From Bradyrhizobiaceae bacterium Ga0074131 (GTDB lineage: Bacteria > Pseudomonadota > Alphaproteobacteria > Rhizobiales > Xanthobacteraceae), in the NCBI GenBank assembly GCA_001464035.1, contig LNEC01000012.1:230038-294037 (forward strand): a DNA stretch of 64,000 nucleotides, in the 5' to 3' direction. The notes below the pieces were generated by a model. It was not told where the DNA came from. It saw nothing but the letters and a program-made list of their open reading frames with translations, and made no database searches. This document shows positions 61,639 through 64,000 of this stretch, in pieces. Every line of letters begins with the position of its first letter. Positions within the stretch are counted from its first letter, which is position 1. The position numbers and the translations under genes were made by a program.

Positions 61639-62736
61639 ATGCCGGTGCCTTTTGCTGATCTGCAGCTGCAATACCAGACCATCAAGGGTGAGATCGATGG
61701 CGCGATCGCCGCCGTCATCAGGGACAATGCGTTCATTCGCGGGCCCTATGTCGACGCCTTCGAGCGCGAATTCGCCGGCATGGCCGAGGTCAAGCACTGC
61801 GTGTCCTGCGCCAACGGCACCGACGCGCTATATCTCGCCATGGCCGCGCTGAAAGTGGCGCCCGGCGATGAGGTCATCACCACGGCGCATTCGTGGATCT
61901 CGACGTCCGCGATGATCACCCATGCCGGCGCCAGCGTGGTGTTCGCGGACACCGACGACACCACTTTCACGATCGATCCCGCGGCGATCGAGGCCGCGGT
62001 CACGCCGCGGACGGTCGGGATCATCCCGGTGCATCTGTACGGCCAGCCGGCGGACATGGACGCGATCATGGCGATCGCCCGCAAGCACAGGCTTTGGGTG
62101 ATCGAGGATTGCGCGCAGGCGCATCTGGCGCGCTACAAGGGCCAGCAGATCGGGACCTTCGGCCAGGCTGCGACCTATTCCTTCTATCCGGGCAAGAATC
62201 TGGGCGCCATGGGCGACGCTGGCGCAGTCGTCACCAACGACAGCGCGCTGGCCGAGCACATGACGATGCTGGCCCGCCATGGCGGCCTGGCGAAGCATCA
62301 GCATCACATCGAAGGCGTCAACAGCCGCCTCGACGGCATGCAGGCGGCGATCCTGTCGGCGAAACTGCCGCATCTGCCCGGCTGGACCCGAGCGCGTCAG
62401 GATGCCGCGAAGCTCTACGACGCCGGCCTCAACCAGATCGAGGACGTCGTGGTGCCCGCGGTCGACGCCGGCCGCGACCACGTCTATCACCTCTACACCA
62501 TCCAGCACCCGCGCCGCGACGCACTGGCGGCCCATCTGAATGCCGGCGGCGTGCAGACCGCGATCAATTATCCGACCGCGCTGCCCTTTCTCGCTGCCTA
62601 CAGCCGGCTCAACGCGCGCCCCGAGCAGTTCCCGAACGCGCATCGCGCGCAGGGCAGGATCCTGTCGCTTCCGATGTTCGCGGAGATAACTCCGGAGCAG
62701 CAGAACGAGGTGATCGATCTCGTTCGCAAGTTTTGA
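61639..62736 (+). CDS. DegT/DnrJ/EryC1 sugar aminotransferase (WlbC/WbpE-like)
   Basis: A 365-residue PLP enzyme. CANGTDALYLAMAALK, HSWISTSAMITHAG, EDCAQAHLARYKG and the PLP-lysine SFYPGKNLGAMGDAG are canonical. It starts 12 bases after the acetyltransferase and, with the two preceding genes, forms the oxidise-transaminate-acetylate trio of the UDP-2,3-diacetamido-uronate pathway. The sugar identity depends on a UDP-GlcNAc dehydrogenase elsewhere. It is the last gene of the glycan region. Confidence 0.93.
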   Translation: MPVPFADLQLQYQTIKGEIDGAIAAVIRDNAFIRGPYVDAFEREFAGMAEVKHCVSCANGTDALYLAMAALKVAPGDEVITTAHSWISTSAMITHAGASVVFADTDDTTFTIDPAAIEAAVTPRTVGIIPVHLYGQPADMDAIMAIARKHRLWVIEDCAQAHLARYKGQQIGTFGQAATYSFYPGKNLGAMGDAGAVVTNDSALAEHMTMLARHGGLAKHQHHIEGVNSRLDGMQAAILSAKLPHLPGWTRARQDAAKLYDAGLNQIEDVVVPAVDAGRDHVYHLYTIQHPRRDALAAHLNAGGVQTAINYPTALPFLAAYSRLNARPEQFPNAHRAQGRILSLPMFAEITPEQQNEVIDLVRKF

Positions 62737-62764
62737 GTCTGCCGCAGTTGACTAACCGGAACGA

Positions 62765-63997
62765 TCACCCGGGACTGCGATCGTCCGCAATGACCTTACC
62801 ATCGTTAGGAAGCGCTCCCAGGCCGACCAGTTCGACACGGCCGCCGAGTTTGGCCACCGCGCGCAGCGTCGCGGCAATCTCGCTCTGAAGTTCGCCGCTG
62901 GGCGACTCGCATTCGGCCCTGAGCGTCATCACATCGGCCTCGTCCTCGCGCGTCACGACGAGACGCAGCCGACGAAGTTCGGGATGACGCTTGCCGATCT
63001 CCGCGATCTGCTCCGGCCGAACGAACATGCCCTTGATCTTGGTGGTCTGGTCGGCGCGGCCCATCCAGCCCTTGATGCGCATATTGGTTCGTCCGCAAGG
63101 GCTTGGGCCTGATAGCGTGGCGGTTAGGTCGCCGATCGCCAGGCGGATCCAGGGGTGGTGGGGATCGAGCGAAGTCACGACGATCTCGCCGACGTCGCCG
63201 GGTGCGACCGGATCGCCGGTACCGGGCCGCACGATTTCCATAATCAGGTCCTCGTTGACTACCATGCCTTCGTGCGAGGAGGTCTCGAAGGCGATCAGGC
63301 CGAGATCCGCGGTGCCGAACGCCTGGTAAGCATCGACCCCGCGCGATTTGATCTCGTCCTGCAGCGATTTCGGGAAGGCCGCTCCTGACACCAGCGCGCG
63401 CTTGATCGAGGACACGTCGCGCCCGGCGCTCGCGGCGGCGTCGAGCAGGATCTTGAGGAAATCCGGGGTTCCGCTGTAGCCGACCGGCCGATAGGCTTCG
63501 ATCAGCTCGAATTGCGCCTCGGTATTGCCGGGACCGGCCGGAATCACCGCGCAGCCGAGCGCCCGCGCCGAGGCATCGAAGATGAAGCCGCCCGGCGTCA
63601 GATGGTAGCTGAAGGTATTCAGCACCACGTCGTCCGGCCGGAAGCCCGCGGCGAACAGCGCCCGGGCGCCGCGCCAGGGGTCGGCATGGGCGGCCTCTGG
63701 CTCGAATATCGGCCCGGGCGACGTAAATAGCCTCCCAAACGAGCCGGGAAGGCCTGGGACGAGCCCGCCGAATGGCGGGGTGGATTTGTGCAGGGCGGGG
63801 AGATCGGATTTGCGAAGCAGCGGCAGCCCCGCCAGCGCCGCCCGGGTGGTGACACTGGTGGGATCGATACCTCGGAGGCGTTCCGCATAGGCCGGCGCCG
63901 CCATCGCCCGGCGCAGCACCTCCGGCAGTCGCGAAAACAGCTCGGCCTCGCGCTCGGCGGGCTGGCGGGTCTCGCGCGCGTCGTAATGGTCGGTCAT
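62765..63997 (-). CDS. Phenylacetate-CoA ligase-like (PaaK family) AMP-forming ligase
   Basis: A 410-residue ANL-superfamily enzyme, complete at the window's end (start ATG 63997). LFTSPGPIFEPE stands in place of the Gly-rich P-loop of PaaK. YSGTPDFLKILL, AFGTADLGLIAFE, VPGEIVVT-like DVGEIVVTSLD, and GRADQTTKIKGMFV with the C-terminal domain follow. It activates an aromatic or other carboxylic acid as CoA thioester. It is convergent with the glycan genes and may begin a separate catabolic unit to its right. Confidence 0.88.
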   Translation of the reverse strand: MTDHYDARETRQPAEREAELFSRLPEVLRRAMAAPAYAERLRGIDPTSVTTRAALAGLPLLRKSDLPALHKSTPPFGGLVPGLPGSFGRLFTSPGPIFEPEAAHADPWRGARALFAAGFRPDDVVLNTFSYHLTPGGFIFDASARALGCAVIPAGPGNTEAQFELIEAYRPVGYSGTPDFLKILLDAAASAGRDVSSIKRALVSGAAFPKSLQDEIKSRGVDAYQAFGTADLGLIAFETSSHEGMVVNEDLIMEIVRPGTGDPVAPGDVGEIVVTSLDPHHPWIRLAIGDLTATLSGPSPCGRTNMRIKGWMGRADQTTKIKGMFVRPEQIAEIGKRHPELRRLRLVVTREDEADVMTLRAECESPSGELQSEIAATLRAVAKLGGRVELVGLGALPNDGKVIADDRSPG

Positions 63998-64000
63998 GGC

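Noticed and set aside
1..64000. tRNA, rRNA, CRISPR array, transposase
   Set aside because: None was recognised on reading either strand; a covariance-model and repeat search would be needed to exclude short or divergent ones.

Overview
The window is high-GC DNA with alphaproteobacterial gene content. A class I polyhydroxyalkanoate (PHA) synthase with phasin, a fused acyl-CoA ligase/GNAT (Pat type), FNR/FixK-type TTGA-N6-TCAA operators, and many CoA-ligase, CoA-transferase and Bug-type binding-protein genes together suggest Bradyrhizobium, Rhodopseudomonas or a close relative (Nitrobacteraceae). This placement is inference from gene content. No rRNA, tRNA, CRISPR array or insertion sequence was seen.

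Layout. (1) 0.1-6.8 kb: a GNAT gene with a strong terminator, then a polyamine/iron/phosphonate-type ABC importer operon (binding protein, two permeases, ATPase) ending in a metallophosphoesterase, then a frameshifted thiolase. (2) 6.8-22.2 kb: a probable low-oxygen regulon. Four perfect FNR/FixK palindromes (7628, 13580, 17789, 21353) each lie between divergent genes. Each has a TA-initial -10-like hexamer exactly 21 nt away on its left side. The flanking genes are: CBS-BON protein against phasin-phaC; alcohol dehydrogenase/kinase-ATPase/CHAD operon against the Pat-like enzyme; DUF883-like/holin-like/hypothetical operon against an Mla-type lipid transporter; cytochrome c against a four-cysteine FNR regulator, which probably controls the set. 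(3) 22.6-27.2 kb: a zinc-ribbon/class III cyclase/AAA/TPR protein, a small unknown protein and a CRP-type regulator, possibly a cyclic-nucleotide module. (4) 27.3-40.9 kb: catabolic genes (cyclase-family hydrolase, molybdopterin oxidoreductase, two crotonases, Bug binding protein, sulfatase, GlcG-like protein, GlcD-GlcF-like fused oxidase, serine-glyoxylate aminotransferase, CaiB-type CoA transferase). Two adjacent genes here, the aminotransferase and the second crotonase, appear broken by internal deletions of about 20 bp.

(5) 41.1-62.7 kb: a surface-glycan locus. It has a large membrane protein, a flippase, glycosyltransferases, methyltransferases, two O-antigen ligase/polymerase-like proteins, another polytopic membrane protein, RfbA and RfbB without RfbC/RfbD, two separate half-length NDP-hexose 2,3-dehydratases around a 3-ketoreductase-like oxidoreductase and a sugar aminotransferase, and a WlbA/WlbB/WlbC-like set for a 3-acetamido sugar. 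The first sugar set suggests an amino-2,6-dideoxyhexose, unusual for such an organism. The window closes with a PaaK-like CoA ligase.

The strongest leads for new biology are the operator set with its fixed geometry and unusual targets (lipid transport, CHAD/kinase, Pat), and the split 2,3-dehydratase deoxysugar cluster.
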